Of a stretch of DNA of 64,000 bases, positions 19,088 through 28,059 are shown piece after piece. This DNA is from Ruegeria meonggei (GTDB taxonomy: Bacteria > Pseudomonadota > Alphaproteobacteria > Rhodobacterales > Rhodobacteraceae): contig NZ_FWFP01000005.1 in NCBI RefSeq assembly GCF_900172215.1, positions 186,001 through 250,000 on the forward strand. Reading direction: 5' to 3'. A program made the position numbers and the translations under genes. Each line of letters opens with the position of its first letter. Positions within the stretch are counted from its first letter, which is position 1. The notes beneath the pieces are model-generated. The model was given only the letters and a program-made list of their open reading frames with translations. It was not told the origin of the DNA and made no database searches.

Positions 19088-20107
19088 TTACTTCGCTTCC
19101 GACTTTCCGTCATAGCGAGACTGCCATTCTTTCAGAATTGCCGCGCGGTTGTTGGCGGCAAACTCGAAGTCGTTATCAATCATCGCATCCAGAAGACCGT
19201 CAGGGAAGTGTTCCACTGGTTTTGCGACGCCAGGATAGGCCACAACTGCGTAGCCAGTGTTGTACATCTCGTTGGCTTCCTTGGTGACCGTGAAATCAAC
19301 AAGTTTCTGCGCGGCTTCAACGTTTGCAGTACCGGCAACAATTGCTGTCGCTTCCATGTCCCAGCCGACGCCTTCTGACGGGACAATAATCTCAAGCGGA
19401 GCACCGTCAGCTTTAGACTTGGCACCACGGAAGGCAAAAGAGATGCCGATCGGAATCTCACCTGCCGCTGCCAGTTTACATGGTTTTGAGCCCGAATGGG
19501 TATAGCGCGCGATGTTCTCGTGCAGCCCGTCCATGTATTCCCAACCGCCTTCTTCGCCGAACATCTGCAGCCAACTGGACACATCAAGGAACCCGGTGCC
19601 CGATGAGTTCGGGTTTGGCATAATCACCTGATCTTTATACATAGGATCTGTAAGATCCTTCCACGATGTCGGCGGCGTCAATCCCGCTTTCTCGGCCTCG
19701 ACGGTGTTGTAGCAAACTGCGGCAACCCAAGCGTCCATGCCAACCCATGCCGGAGGGTTGTCGCCGTCGACAAATTTTGCGTCCAGGTCGCCAACACCCG
19801 CAGGCGCGTAAGGCTCCAGCATACCTTCGGACTTGAGCAACAAAAGCGAAGTGGCTGCAAGACCCCACACGACGTCTGCCTGAGGGTTGTCCCTCTCGGC
19901 CAACAGTTTGGCGGTGATGATCCCGGTCGAATCCCGCACCCAGTTGATTTTGATGTCCGGATTGCTCGCATTGAACGTCTCAGCGTAGCGCGCCAGGTCT
20001 TCAGCTTCGACGGCTGTGTAAACTGTCAATTCGGTTTCCGCTGCCGCAACGTTCGCGGTCAAGGAACTTAGAGCCAGGGCTGCGAGTAATTTTGTCTTGT
20101 GTTTCAT
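19088..20107 (-). CDS. aepX: 2-aminoethylphosphonate ABC transporter substrate-binding protein
   Basis: Periplasmic binding protein of 339 residues, start at 20107 with AGAGGA upstream and a signal peptide (MKHKTKLLAALALSSLTANVAAA). The mature N-terminus TELTVYTAVEAEDLARY and the segments DVVWGLAATS, MPNPNSSGTGFLDVSSW and YTHSGSKPCKLAAAGE match the putative AEP-binding group (PhnS2/AepX) related to iron-binding FbpA proteins but lacking iron-binding tyrosine pairs. It is the first gene of aepX-aepV-aepW, with a LysR-type box 123 bases upstream. AepX relatives from marine bacteria bind AEP with high affinity; exact affinity here is unknown. Confidence 0.87.
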   Translation of the reverse strand: MKHKTKLLAALALSSLTANVAAAETELTVYTAVEAEDLARYAETFNASNPDIKINWVRDSTGIITAKLLAERDNPQADVVWGLAATSLLLLKSEGMLEPYAPAGVGDLDAKFVDGDNPPAWVGMDAWVAAVCYNTVEAEKAGLTPPTSWKDLTDPMYKDQVIMPNPNSSGTGFLDVSSWLQMFGEEGGWEYMDGLHENIARYTHSGSKPCKLAAAGEIPIGISFAFRGAKSKADGAPLEIIVPSEGVGWDMEATAIVAGTANVEAAQKLVDFTVTKEANEMYNTGYAVVAYPGVAKPVEHFPDGLLDAMIDNDFEFAANNRAAILKEWQSRYDGKSEAK

Positions 20108-20653
20108 TGTGATCCTCTGTCGGTTGATTTGTCTTAGGAACACCATTCTGGAGTGGCGCTTGATTACAGTTTTATGTCTCCGCAGTGTGACAGAATAAAG
20201 AGTCAAGAAAAATCGATTATACCTACCACATCATAAGTAAAACCTATGCAAATTACTCCACGTTTCCGTCTGAATCTTGGCAGTTTTGCACACAGGTCGC
20301 CGTCATTCGGGAAAACACCCATCTCCCAAAAACCTGGACTTTATGGTGACGCGTTGGCCGCAGGCATCCAAATGGGAACTAGCTGCGGATATAACTGCCA
20401 AATACTCCGCCCTATTGATTGGAAAATGGTGAACCGTTTTTGCATTACACACATTATTTACCCCAAAGCACCAACTTTACAGCCGCTTAAAAGCCCGGTT
20501 TGCGCGAAGTGCAAAACTCAGCCTCAATTGCAGCCATCACTGATTGTTCACAAACCTGGGCCCTAAATGCCTACATTGGTCGCGGTAATTTCGCCGCGTT
20601 TGACGAATGAGTAGGGATTCATCGGAGCCAACGCCGGACAGTTTCAAGACTGC
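20108..20653. other. Gene-free aepX promoter region
   Basis: 546 bases between the flavoenzyme stop and aepX. It holds the LysR-type box at 20230-20251. No Pho box pair could be recognised. A 106-codon plus-strand open frame here has no ribosome site or family features and is not called. Confidence 0.6.
20230..20251. promoter_or_regulatory. LysR-type box, copy 2 (upstream of aepX)
   Basis: ATCATAAG-N5-CCTATGCAA, identical at all 17 specified positions and in spacing to the copy at 14862-14883 and in the same orientation relative to the gene it precedes. It ends 123 bases before the aepX start. The five spacer bases differ (TAAAA here, CCCAG there), which argues for selection on the arms. Confidence 0.75.
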
Positions 20654-23116
20654 CTATAGATCCACTTTGGGCCGTTCACCTTTCGGATCGTAGGGTGATC
20701 GCAGATGAGCAGTTGCCGTATACCTGACTCCGGCAAGGTCAATCTCGAAGGCTCCTGCGCGGACATAGTCGACCGTGATGCGTTCGGGCGCATCTAGCTG
20801 GCACAGTGCGACTGCAGAGCCCAATGTGTGGCCATAGGCGGCCGAACGGACCTCGCCAATTTCGACACCGTTGTTCAGCACGGCCTCACCGCCCCACAAC
20901 TGCGGCACGCCCTCGTCCAGCACCAGCTGTACAATGCGGGTTTTCAGATGATCGGGGTCGTTCTTAGCCGTCAACAGCGCCGCCTTGCCGATGAAGTCAC
21001 TCGGCTTGTCGAAATCGACTACAAAACTCAGCCCGGCTTGGATCGGTGTGATGTCGGGAGTTAGCTCGCGGCCCCAAGCACGGAAGCCCTTTTCAAGGCG
21101 CAACCCTTCCAACGCATAATATCCGGCATCCCGAATACCATGCTCGGTCCCTGCGCGCATAATATCTTCGTAAACGCCGACCGTGAATTCAACCGGAACA
21201 ACCAGTTCCCAGCCCAGCTCACCCACATAGGTCATACGGTTGGCCAGTATGGTGGCATAGCCCAGATCGATCTCTTGCACGGTGGCAAAGGGGAATGCGG
21301 CGTTGGACAGATCCGCGTTGGTCAGCTTGTTCAGCACAGCCCGTGATTTCGGTCCCATTATCGCCAGTACTGACCAGGCGGCAGTGACATCCGTCAAGAA
21401 CACATGCGCATCCTCGTCGAAGTTTTTGCGTATCCAGTCAGCATCGTGCACCGCCTGGGCCGAACCGGTGATCAGCATGAACTCCTGATCCTTCAGGCGC
21501 AGCACAGTCAGGTCGGATTCATATCCACCGCGTTCGTTCAGCAGGCCAGTATACACGGTGTGACCTACCGGTACGTCTATGTTGGCCGCGCAGATCCGGT
21601 TCAGTTGGGCACAGGCATCACGGCCCTGTACTATCAGTTTGGCAAACGAACTCTGGTCAAAGATCGACACCCCTTCGCGGGTATTCTTGTGCTCGGCCGC
21701 AACCGCATCATGCCAGTTCTGTCGACCAAAGCTGTATTGGATTTCCGGTGTTTCACCTTCAAAGGCAAAGTAATTTGCCCGCTCCCAACCCATTTTCGAT
21801 CCGAATACGGCGTTCTTTGCAGCCAACCTGTCATACAGCGCTGACCGGCGGAATGGGCGGGCGCTATCCAATTCACGGTTGGGCCAAGGCATCGCGTAAT
21901 GAAGGCCCAGGGTTTCTTTGACCCGATCATGCAGCCAGGCGGGGTTGTTGTTGAAATTGGCGAAACGGCGGATATCGACGGCAAACAGATCCGATGTCGG
22001 AGCCCCCTCAATGATCCATTCGGCCAATGCCCGCCCCGCCCCGCCAGCACTGGCGATCCCCATGCTGTTAAAGCCCGCGCCAACAAAGAAGTTCTTTAGC
22101 TCGGGCGCTTCGCCCAGAAGATAGTTGTTGTCCGGCGTAAAACTCTCGGGGCCATTATAGAATTTTCGCACACCCGCTTCTGCCATCTGCGGCACGCGGA
22201 CCAAGGCGTTCTCAAGGAGGATTTCGAACTGGTCCCAGTCGTCGGGCAACAGCTGAAAGAAGAAGCTATCGGGGATGCCATCCATTGCCCAGGGTTTGGC
22301 CTCGGGTTCGAACCCGCCCATTACCAGACCGCCGGTTTCCTCTTTGAAATAGATATAGCCGTCGGGGTCACGCAGTACTGGCAGATCCGGGCTCACGCCT
22401 TCGACCTTTTCGGTCACGATGTACATATGCTCGGCCGAGTGCAGGGGCACGTTTACACCACACATCTTGCCCAGTTCCCGCGCCCACTGACCACCGCAAT
22501 TCACGACGACTTCGGCCTTGATGGTACCTTGATCGGTGACGACACCGCTCACGGCGCCATCCTCGGTCAGAATATCGGTTACCTTGATGCCTTCAATCAC
22601 CTTGGCTCCGCCCATTCGAGCGCCCTTGGCCAACGATTGTGTCAGGTCGGTCGGGTTGGCCTTGCCGTCACCCGGCATCCACAGCCCACCCTTGACGTCA
22701 TCGACCTGCATCGCCGGCCACTTATCCTGTGCGTCCTGCGGAGTGATAACTTCAACTTCGACCCCTTGCGCGCGCGCCGCTGCTGCCGTGCGCATCAACA
22801 TGGTCATACGATCCTCGGTGCGGGCGACGGTTACTGACCCACACTCCTTCCAGCCGGTTGCCAAGCCTGTTTCAGCCTCAAGCTGCGAATAAAGCTCAGT
22901 TGAATAGCGGATCAGATTGGTCATCGCCGGTTGGCTGCGCAATTGCCCGACCAGACCCGCCGCATGCCAGGTGGTGCCACAACTCAACTGCCCTTGCTCT
23001 AGAAGAACCACGTCGCTGTGGCCCATTTTTGTCAGGTGGTACGCCACCGAGCAGCCGACAATGCCACCACCCACGATGACAAATTGCGCGCTTTTGGGAA
23101 GTTGCGGTTTGGCCAT
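20654..23116 (-). CDS. FAD-dependent oxidoreductase with GcvT domain (sarcosine/dimethylglycine dehydrogenase-like)
   Basis: An 820-residue two-part enzyme. Residues 10-390 are a DAO-type flavin domain with the Rossmann motif IVGGGIVGCSVAYHL, a GTTWHAAG segment where the family attaches FAD through histidine, and a C-terminal FFVGAGFNSMGIASAGGAGR. Residues 430-820 are a GcvT/aminomethyltransferase region that binds tetrahydrofolate (VLAIMGPKSRAVL, EGLRLEKGFRAWGRELTPD). Family members demethylate N-methyl glycines and hand the formyl unit to folate. Start at 23116 has GGAGC upstream. It follows the DeoR gene by 85 bases and ends 547 bases before aepX. An N-methylated phosphonate substrate is possible but unproven. 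Confidence 0.85.
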   Translation of the reverse strand: MAKPQLPKSAQFVIVGGGIVGCSVAYHLTKMGHSDVVLLEQGQLSCGTTWHAAGLVGQLRSQPAMTNLIRYSTELYSQLEAETGLATGWKECGSVTVARTEDRMTMLMRTAAAARAQGVEVEVITPQDAQDKWPAMQVDDVKGGLWMPGDGKANPTDLTQSLAKGARMGGAKVIEGIKVTDILTEDGAVSGVVTDQGTIKAEVVVNCGGQWARELGKMCGVNVPLHSAEHMYIVTEKVEGVSPDLPVLRDPDGYIYFKEETGGLVMGGFEPEAKPWAMDGIPDSFFFQLLPDDWDQFEILLENALVRVPQMAEAGVRKFYNGPESFTPDNNYLLGEAPELKNFFVGAGFNSMGIASAGGAGRALAEWIIEGAPTSDLFAVDIRRFANFNNNPAWLHDRVKETLGLHYAMPWPNRELDSARPFRRSALYDRLAAKNAVFGSKMGWERANYFAFEGETPEIQYSFGRQNWHDAVAAEHKNTREGVSIFDQSSFAKLIVQGRDACAQLNRICAANIDVPVGHTVYTGLLNERGGYESDLTVLRLKDQEFMLITGSAQAVHDADWIRKNFDEDAHVFLTDVTAAWSVLAIMGPKSRAVLNKLTNADLSNAAFPFATVQEIDLGYATILANRMTYVGELGWELVVPVEFTVGVYEDIMRAGTEHGIRDAGYYALEGLRLEKGFRAWGRELTPDITPIQAGLSFVVDFDKPSDFIGKAALLTAKNDPDHLKTRIVQLVLDEGVPQLWGGEAVLNNGVEIGEVRSAAYGHTLGSAVALCQLDAPERITVDYVRAGAFEIDLAGVRYTATAHLRSPYDPKGERPKVDL

Positions 23117-23201
23117 TGCTTTGCTCCATGCAGCAGGATTCGTATTTGAACCCATCGTAAGATTGCTTTGCAAAACTTGGCAATAGTTTTCTTTTTTTGG
23201 C

Positions 23202-23957
23202 TTACACCTGCCCGACCTCGATCTCTGCACTTGTCAGAGCGGCCATAATTTCCTTCGGTGGCATTTCATCCACGACGAGAGAAGCACTTGTTGGTAGCGG
23301 TTTCATCGCGACCTGCCCGACCACCCCAAATTTACTGCGGTCAGCAAGAACCAGCGATCTATGAGCCTGCTGCATCATCAGGTGACGTAAGTTTGCCGCT
23401 TCAAGGGAAAAGTCGGTGAACAAGGCCTGAGCAGTCAGACCACCGACGCCAACCAAAGAGAATTCTGCATGGTATCTTCGAAGGTGATCTAATGTGTCCA
23501 GACCCATCGTGCAATTCTCGGAGATATCCAGACGCCCACCCAAAATAGTGATCTCTGTCGCCGCCGGGGTCAGGATAGAGGCGATAGTCAAGTCGTTGGT
23601 AAAAACAGTTAAATTTTGATGGGAGTGAGCCAATGCCTGTGCCGCCGCGCGGGTGGTTGATCCATTATCAATTATGACACTGGCCCCATCAGGGATCATC
23701 CTGGCAACATAGGATCCAATCCTTTCCTTTCCCTTTGGATTGGTCAAAGACCGGCTTGCCATGGGCGGCTCTTTCGTGCGGATGTTAGTCGCCCCGCCCC
23801 GCACCTGATTGAGCTTTTTTTCCTGCGCCAGCAGTTCGATGTCCTTCCGCACGGTTTCCCGCGAAACGCCGAGCCTCTCGGTTAGCGATCGGATCGAGAC
23901 GGCGGGCTGACGCGAGACTTCGTCAAGGATAATTGCATGGCGCTGAGAAGGTAACAT
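23202..23957 (-). CDS. DeoR-family transcriptional regulator
   Basis: A 251-residue regulator with an N-terminal DeoR winged helix (SIRSLTERLGVSRETVRKDIELL, residues 20-42) and a C-terminal sugar-phosphate-sensor (DeoRC) domain with the typical IDNGSTTRAAAQAL, FTNDLTIA, LGGRLD and GVGGL motifs. It is transcribed towards the flavoenzyme gene and probably regulates it. DeoR sensors usually bind phosphorylated metabolites; the effector here is unknown. Confidence 0.88.
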   Translation of the reverse strand: MLPSQRHAIILDEVSRQPAVSIRSLTERLGVSRETVRKDIELLAQEKKLNQVRGGATNIRTKEPPMASRSLTNPKGKERIGSYVARMIPDGASVIIDNGSTTRAAAQALAHSHQNLTVFTNDLTIASILTPAATEITILGGRLDISENCTMGLDTLDHLRRYHAEFSLVGVGGLTAQALFTDFSLEAANLRHLMMQQAHRSLVLADRSKFGVVGQVAMKPLPTSASLVVDEMPPKEIMAALTSAEIEVGQV

Positions 23958-24787
23958 CGAAGACGTCTCGTTGGTTAAGCTTATTCAAAGATGCCAAGTT
24001 TCGCCAAGTGCGTCCAGCGTTTCAGTTAATCTCAATGGCTCTGACACCAACTTTTGCCACCTGTCGGACGCGAGGGAATGGAGGTTTAGGTGCTCAGGAC
24101 CGGGAAAAAACAGACTGTTGCATTGACCGTCAGTAAGATCGAGCAAGAGAACTCTTGGCGTCTTACATGCCCAGATGTGATCCATTCAAGTTCCACCGTT
24201 TTCCACCCAAGAGCATACTGTTGGTCGTGCGCCGGTACTACCGATAGCCGTTATCCGTTTTCCTACAATGATGTTTTCGCTCTGCTGGCCGAATGAGGCG
24301 TTGATGTGGGCCGCTCCACGGTTTTCGGTGGTTTCGGCTACTGGAACGGTTTCTGATGGGATGCCCTGTGAGCGCGTCTTGGCGTGCGCGTAGTAGAGGG
24401 TACTGGTGAAACGGGGGCTCTGTTTGGTCAGTTTGACGACACCCGTGCCCTTGACAACGAAACCGGAGTTTCGTTCAGCGAAGACGCAGTCATCACAGAG
24501 CGCAACAAAACGATCTCGAGCTGACACTTGGTGGTCACTTGGAGAGCGCTACGCAATCCACGCTGGTCGGCTCAGTATCTGCCTGAAGTGATTTTAACGG
24601 CAGTTCGGACGACTAAGGCTATGCAGACCAGATCGGGTTTGAGTTCCGCCTGTAACCTGCCATCAACAACAAAACAGAGAAAGCGCCAATAGGATACTGC
24701 CTCTTGTGGGCCACCGTGTCGCCACGTACTGACCCCTCAAGTCGGTGGCTCACATCAACTTTTACCCAAACAAAAGGATCCTTATTG
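23958..24787. other. 830-bp stretch without a supported gene
   Basis: Only short open frames are present. The longest, a 113-codon minus-strand frame at 24186-24527, contains a stretch (FAERNSGFVVKGTGVVKLTKQ) with some protein-like character but no ribosome site, no recognised family and an overlapping plus-strand frame. It may be a gene remnant. A DeoR promoter lies at the left edge and the promoter of the small secreted protein at the right edge. Confidence 0.5.
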
Positions 24788-25114
24788 ATGAAGAAAACCC
24801 TGTTTGCCGCACTGGCTGCCATGACTTTGACAGTGTGTTCCTCTGCATATGCCGAAGATCTTGAATTCCTGCTGCACAATGACAGCAGCTCGGATCTTGT
24901 CGAGTTCAATATCTCTCCGGCTTCATCTGACGATTGGGAGGAAGATCTTTTGGCAGACGGCTATCTTGCGCCTGGCTACGAAACCGGAGTTGACATTGTA
25001 GACGGGTTGACCACCTGCATCTATGATATTCGTGGTATCTTTGCCGATGGTTCAGAGGCCGAAGACTTTGGCCTGAACCTATGCGATCTGGGTGAATACA
25101 CATTCACAGACTGA
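24788..25114 (+). CDS. Small secreted protein, function unknown
   Basis: A 108-residue protein with a signal peptide (MKKTLFAALAAMTLTVCSSAYA, cleavage before EDLEFLL). The mature part is acidic, with LHNDSSSDLVEFNISP and LADGYLAPGYETGVDI segments and two cysteines (TCIYD and LCDLG) that may form one disulphide in the periplasm. AAAGGA precedes the ATG at 24788. Similar short roseobacter proteins are often labelled argininosuccinate lyase in databases, which must be wrong: the protein is about a quarter of that enzyme's length and has none of its motifs. It may bind metals or a surface ligand through its acidic face; this is a guess. Confidence 0.8.
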   Translation: MKKTLFAALAAMTLTVCSSAYAEDLEFLLHNDSSSDLVEFNISPASSDDWEEDLLADGYLAPGYETGVDIVDGLTTCIYDIRGIFADGSEAEDFGLNLCDLGEYTFTD

Positions 25115-25148
25115 TTGAGCATCATAACCGGGACGGTTGATCACCGGG

Positions 25149-25172
25149 AAAGCTCCGAACTGTCGGAGCTTT
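25149..25172 (+). terminator. Stem-loop after the small secreted protein
   Basis: AAAGCTCCGA and TCGGAGCTTT form a perfect 10-bp stem with a 4-base loop, 34 bases after the stop at 25114. The T-run is only three bases, so termination may be partial. Confidence 0.6.
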
Positions 25173-25811
25173 CATTCCCTAGCTGACAGCGTCCGGTGCG
25201 ACCTACCGAAAGCGTTTACGGACCAATTCCCTGACGGCATACAATTTTTAGGTGCGAGAACTGCCGATGCGCATCTCTGCCGGAAATTTCTTATTCACCA
25301 ACATTCTATTGACGTGTGCGTTTTACATCTCCAGCTTTGTCTCCCTTGGAGGTGCTGCTCTGAGCATCGAGTTTACAGGGGCTGAAATTGTTTCCTGGTT
25401 CCTGGAAAATGGTTGGCGATCCCGAACCTATGTGTGGGCGCGGACCTTCGTATCCGTCAGCCAAGTTGCGGCATTGCCTCCGCTGCCTCATCGCTATGTG
25501 TTTTTGGATTTGCGCTGACGGCCCAGATGTAAGCAAGGATTTGGCCTGGTTTGGCGTATGACACAAGCAATTTGTCCGACAGGACGGCACAGGTGATGTT
25601 TGGGATCTCTGCCGTCTGGGGACGGGTTGTGATTGCGTCCATGGCGGCCATGGCCAGCCCTATTGCTGTGCTGGGATTTGGTGAGCACAGAGTATTCCAC
25701 TCTGGCTGACGTGGCTCAGTCTTGTCTTAGGCGCCGAACAGGCCATCGAAACAGTTACGATCTTTTGTCTTCCCGCGAAAGGTGCAGGCGCACGTAGTCG
25801 CAACAAGCACA
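25173..25811. other. 639-bp stretch without a supported gene
   Basis: Several short overlapping frames on both strands, none with a ribosome site plus family features. A plus-strand stretch near 25252-25518 has a hydrophobic segment (FLFTNILLTCAFYISSFV) and could be a fragment of a lost membrane protein. Confidence 0.45.
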
Positions 25812-25842
25812 AAGAAAATGGGCCGCCCGAAACAGGCGGCCC
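25812..25842 (-). terminator. Terminator of asd
   Basis: GGGCCGCC and GGCGGCCC pair across a 7-base loop; on the minus strand ATTTTCTTT follows. It lies 26 bases after the asd stop. Confidence 0.8.
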
Positions 25843-25867
25843 TTGTGGCAGTTCTGTTGGGTGGGAT

Positions 25868-26890
25868 TTAGCCCTTTTTCAGGACTTCACGGCCCAGCAG
25901 TTCGGCGATCTGGACGGCGTTTAGGGCGGCGCCCTTGCGCAGGTTGTCAGACACGCACCACAGGTTCAGGCCGTTTTCAATCGTCGAGTCCTGGCGGATA
26001 CGGCTGATGAACGTGGCGAAATCGCCGGCGCATTCAATAGGAGAGACATAGCCGCCGTCTTCGCGTTTATCGATCACCATGATGCCGGGCGCCTCGCGCA
26101 GGATGTCGCGGGCTTCGTCTTCGTCGAGGAACTCCTCGAACTCGATGTTCACGGCCTCAGAGTGGCCTACGAACACGGGCACACGAACACATGTGGCGGT
26201 AACCTTGATCGACGGATCGACGATCTTTTTGGTTTCCACAACCATCTTCCACTCTTCCTTGGTCGAGCCGTCTTCCATGAAGACGTCGATCTGGGGAATG
26301 ACGTTGAAGGCGATCTGTTTCTGGAACTTGTTCGGCGGCACGTCCGTAGTGGGATTATAGATCGCTTTGGTCTGATCCCACAGCTCGTCCATGCCTTCTT
26401 TCCCGGCGCCAGACACCGACTGATAGGTCGACACGACGACGCGCTTGATGCGCGCGCGGTCATGCAACGGCTTCAGCGCGACAACCATCTGCGCGGTCGA
26501 GCAGTTGGGGTTGGCGATGATGTTCTTGTTTTTGTAGTCGTGGATCGCCTGCGGGTTACATTCCGGCACGATCAGCGGAATGTCCGGGTCATAGCGATAG
26601 AGCGACGAGTTATCGATCACCACGCAGCCAGCTTTGGCCGCTTTGGGGGCGTAGACCTTGGTCGCCTCGGACCCCACGGCAAACAGCGCCATGTCCCAGC
26701 CGGTGAAATCGAACGTGTCCAGATCCTTGGTAGTGAGTGTCGTGTCGCCAAAGCTTACTTCGGTGCCCAGCGAACGACGGCTTGCCAGAACAGCAAGTTC
26801 ATCGACGGGGAACTGGCGTTCCGCCAGGATGTTCAGCATTTCGCGGCCCACATTACCTGTGGCGCCGACGACTACGACGCGATAGCCCAT
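25868..26890 (-). CDS. asd: Aspartate-semialdehyde dehydrogenase
   Basis: A 340-residue NADPH enzyme that reduces aspartyl phosphate to aspartate semialdehyde for lysine/diaminopimelate, threonine and methionine synthesis. The N-terminus VVVVGATGNVGREML binds NADP, catalytic Cys130 is in ANPNCSTAQ, and YQSVSGAGKEGMDEL and the C-terminal active-site histidine in VPVFVGHSEAV are typical. It stands alone with its own terminator. Length is normal. Confidence 0.96.
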   Translation of the reverse strand: MGYRVVVVGATGNVGREMLNILAERQFPVDELAVLASRRSLGTEVSFGDTTLTTKDLDTFDFTGWDMALFAVGSEATKVYAPKAAKAGCVVIDNSSLYRYDPDIPLIVPECNPQAIHDYKNKNIIANPNCSTAQMVVALKPLHDRARIKRVVVSTYQSVSGAGKEGMDELWDQTKAIYNPTTDVPPNKFQKQIAFNVIPQIDVFMEDGSTKEEWKMVVETKKIVDPSIKVTATCVRVPVFVGHSEAVNIEFEEFLDEDEARDILREAPGIMVIDKREDGGYVSPIECAGDFATFISRIRQDSTIENGLNLWCVSDNLRKGAALNAVQIAELLGREVLKKG

Positions 26891-27001
26891 TTCATGTCTC
26901 CAAAGTTAAGGACGCGCGTTCATAGCCGCGCCGCGCGAAAGAAAAAAGGGTTTTCGGGGCATAATTTCCGTGATGACACCGATTTGACGCGGCGCTTCGC
27001 C

Positions 27002-28036
27002 TCAGGTGCCGCTCAATAACCGTTCATAAAGCGCCACAAGGGTCTTTGCCTCGCGGTTGATGTCGAAATTCTGTTCCACATGGGCGCGGACGGCGTTGCC
27101 GGATCGGGCAAGGGAATCGGGGTCAGACAACATGTCAGCGGCGGCATCGGCCAGCGCGGGAATGTCACCGGGTTCCACCACATGCCCCAGGGACGGATCT
27201 GTCACGATCTCGGAAAACGCACCAACATCGGTGGCGACAACCGGTACGCCACAGGCCATCGCCTCAAGCGGGGTAAGGCCAAAGCCCTCCCAGCGTTGCG
27301 GGGCGATGAACAGGTCCAGAACCTGATACCATTCGGCGATCCGGTCGACGGTAACCTCGGGCATGAACAGGATGCGATCCGACAGGCCGGCCTTGGTGAC
27401 TTTGTCCTTCAGCCCAGCCAGAAAAGTCGTGTGTTTTTCGGTCGCGCGGCCCATGACGATGCCGTGGACATCATCGAACCTGCCACACAGGTCGATCATT
27501 GCATCGACAAAGGCATCCGTGCCTTTTTGATGGCGGATGCGGCCATAGCAGCCCAGCAACAGCCCCTCGGGCAGACCCAATTGCGTACGAACTGACGTCT
27601 TGTCCTGCGGCGGCACGAAGTCCTGCAGGTTGATGCCATGCATGACCACTTGCGCGTCACGCTCCATGTACCCGGCGGTCTTGCGCGACGTCGCAACCAC
27701 CGCGTCCATCTTTTCGATCAACCATTTCGTATAGCCGGTGTGCGCCCGTTGTGAGGCGCTGGTAAACAGCAGTTTCAACCGCAGCCGGAAGATATTGCGC
27801 AAGATCAGGCCCAGCAGCATCTCGGTATTGCGCCGGGCGTGCCAAACCCGCGCTGTTTTGCGGGGCAAAAACGGCAAGCGCCCCAAGGCTATATGCGGGA
27901 TATCCGCGGGCAATCCCGGTCCGGTGGCCGCGATGTCGATCCATTGCACTTGCAAGGGCACCAGCCGGGCAATCGTCGCCGTCACGCCCGAAAGCCTGCG
28001 TTTGAGATTGGGGGCGATGACACGCGGGTCGGACAT
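27002..28036 (-). CDS. GT4-family glycosyltransferase, LpcC-like
   Basis: A 344-residue glycosyltransferase of the GT-B fold. The donor-binding half shows GCYGRIRHQKGTDAFVDA, FMPEVTVDRIAEWYQVLDLFIAPQRWEGFGLTPLEAMACGVPVVATDVGAF (given here as one region, residues 225-275) with the EGFGLTPLEA motif of family GT4. The start at 28036 follows AGGAG; a longer frame upstream reads into the MFS gene and is rejected. It resembles alphaproteobacterial lipopolysaccharide core mannosyltransferases, so a role in core assembly at the inner membrane is likely. The MFS gene lies 23 bases upstream. Confidence 0.85.
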   Translation of the reverse strand: MSDPRVIAPNLKRRLSGVTATIARLVPLQVQWIDIAATGPGLPADIPHIALGRLPFLPRKTARVWHARRNTEMLLGLILRNIFRLRLKLLFTSASQRAHTGYTKWLIEKMDAVVATSRKTAGYMERDAQVVMHGINLQDFVPPQDKTSVRTQLGLPEGLLLGCYGRIRHQKGTDAFVDAMIDLCGRFDDVHGIVMGRATEKHTTFLAGLKDKVTKAGLSDRILFMPEVTVDRIAEWYQVLDLFIAPQRWEGFGLTPLEAMACGVPVVATDVGAFSEIVTDPSLGHVVEPGDIPALADAAADMLSDPDSLARSGNAVRAHVEQNFDINREAKTLVALYERLLSGT

Positions 28037-28059
28037 GGATGCTCCTGTCGGTTCCAGCG

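Noticed and set aside
20108..20230. Pho box upstream of aepX
   Set aside because: A TGTGACAG-like stretch near 20186 has no properly spaced second half, so phosphate control is not claimed.
20246..20566. 106-codon plus-strand frame in the aepX promoter region
   Set aside because: Starts inside the LysR box, no ribosome site, no protein family.
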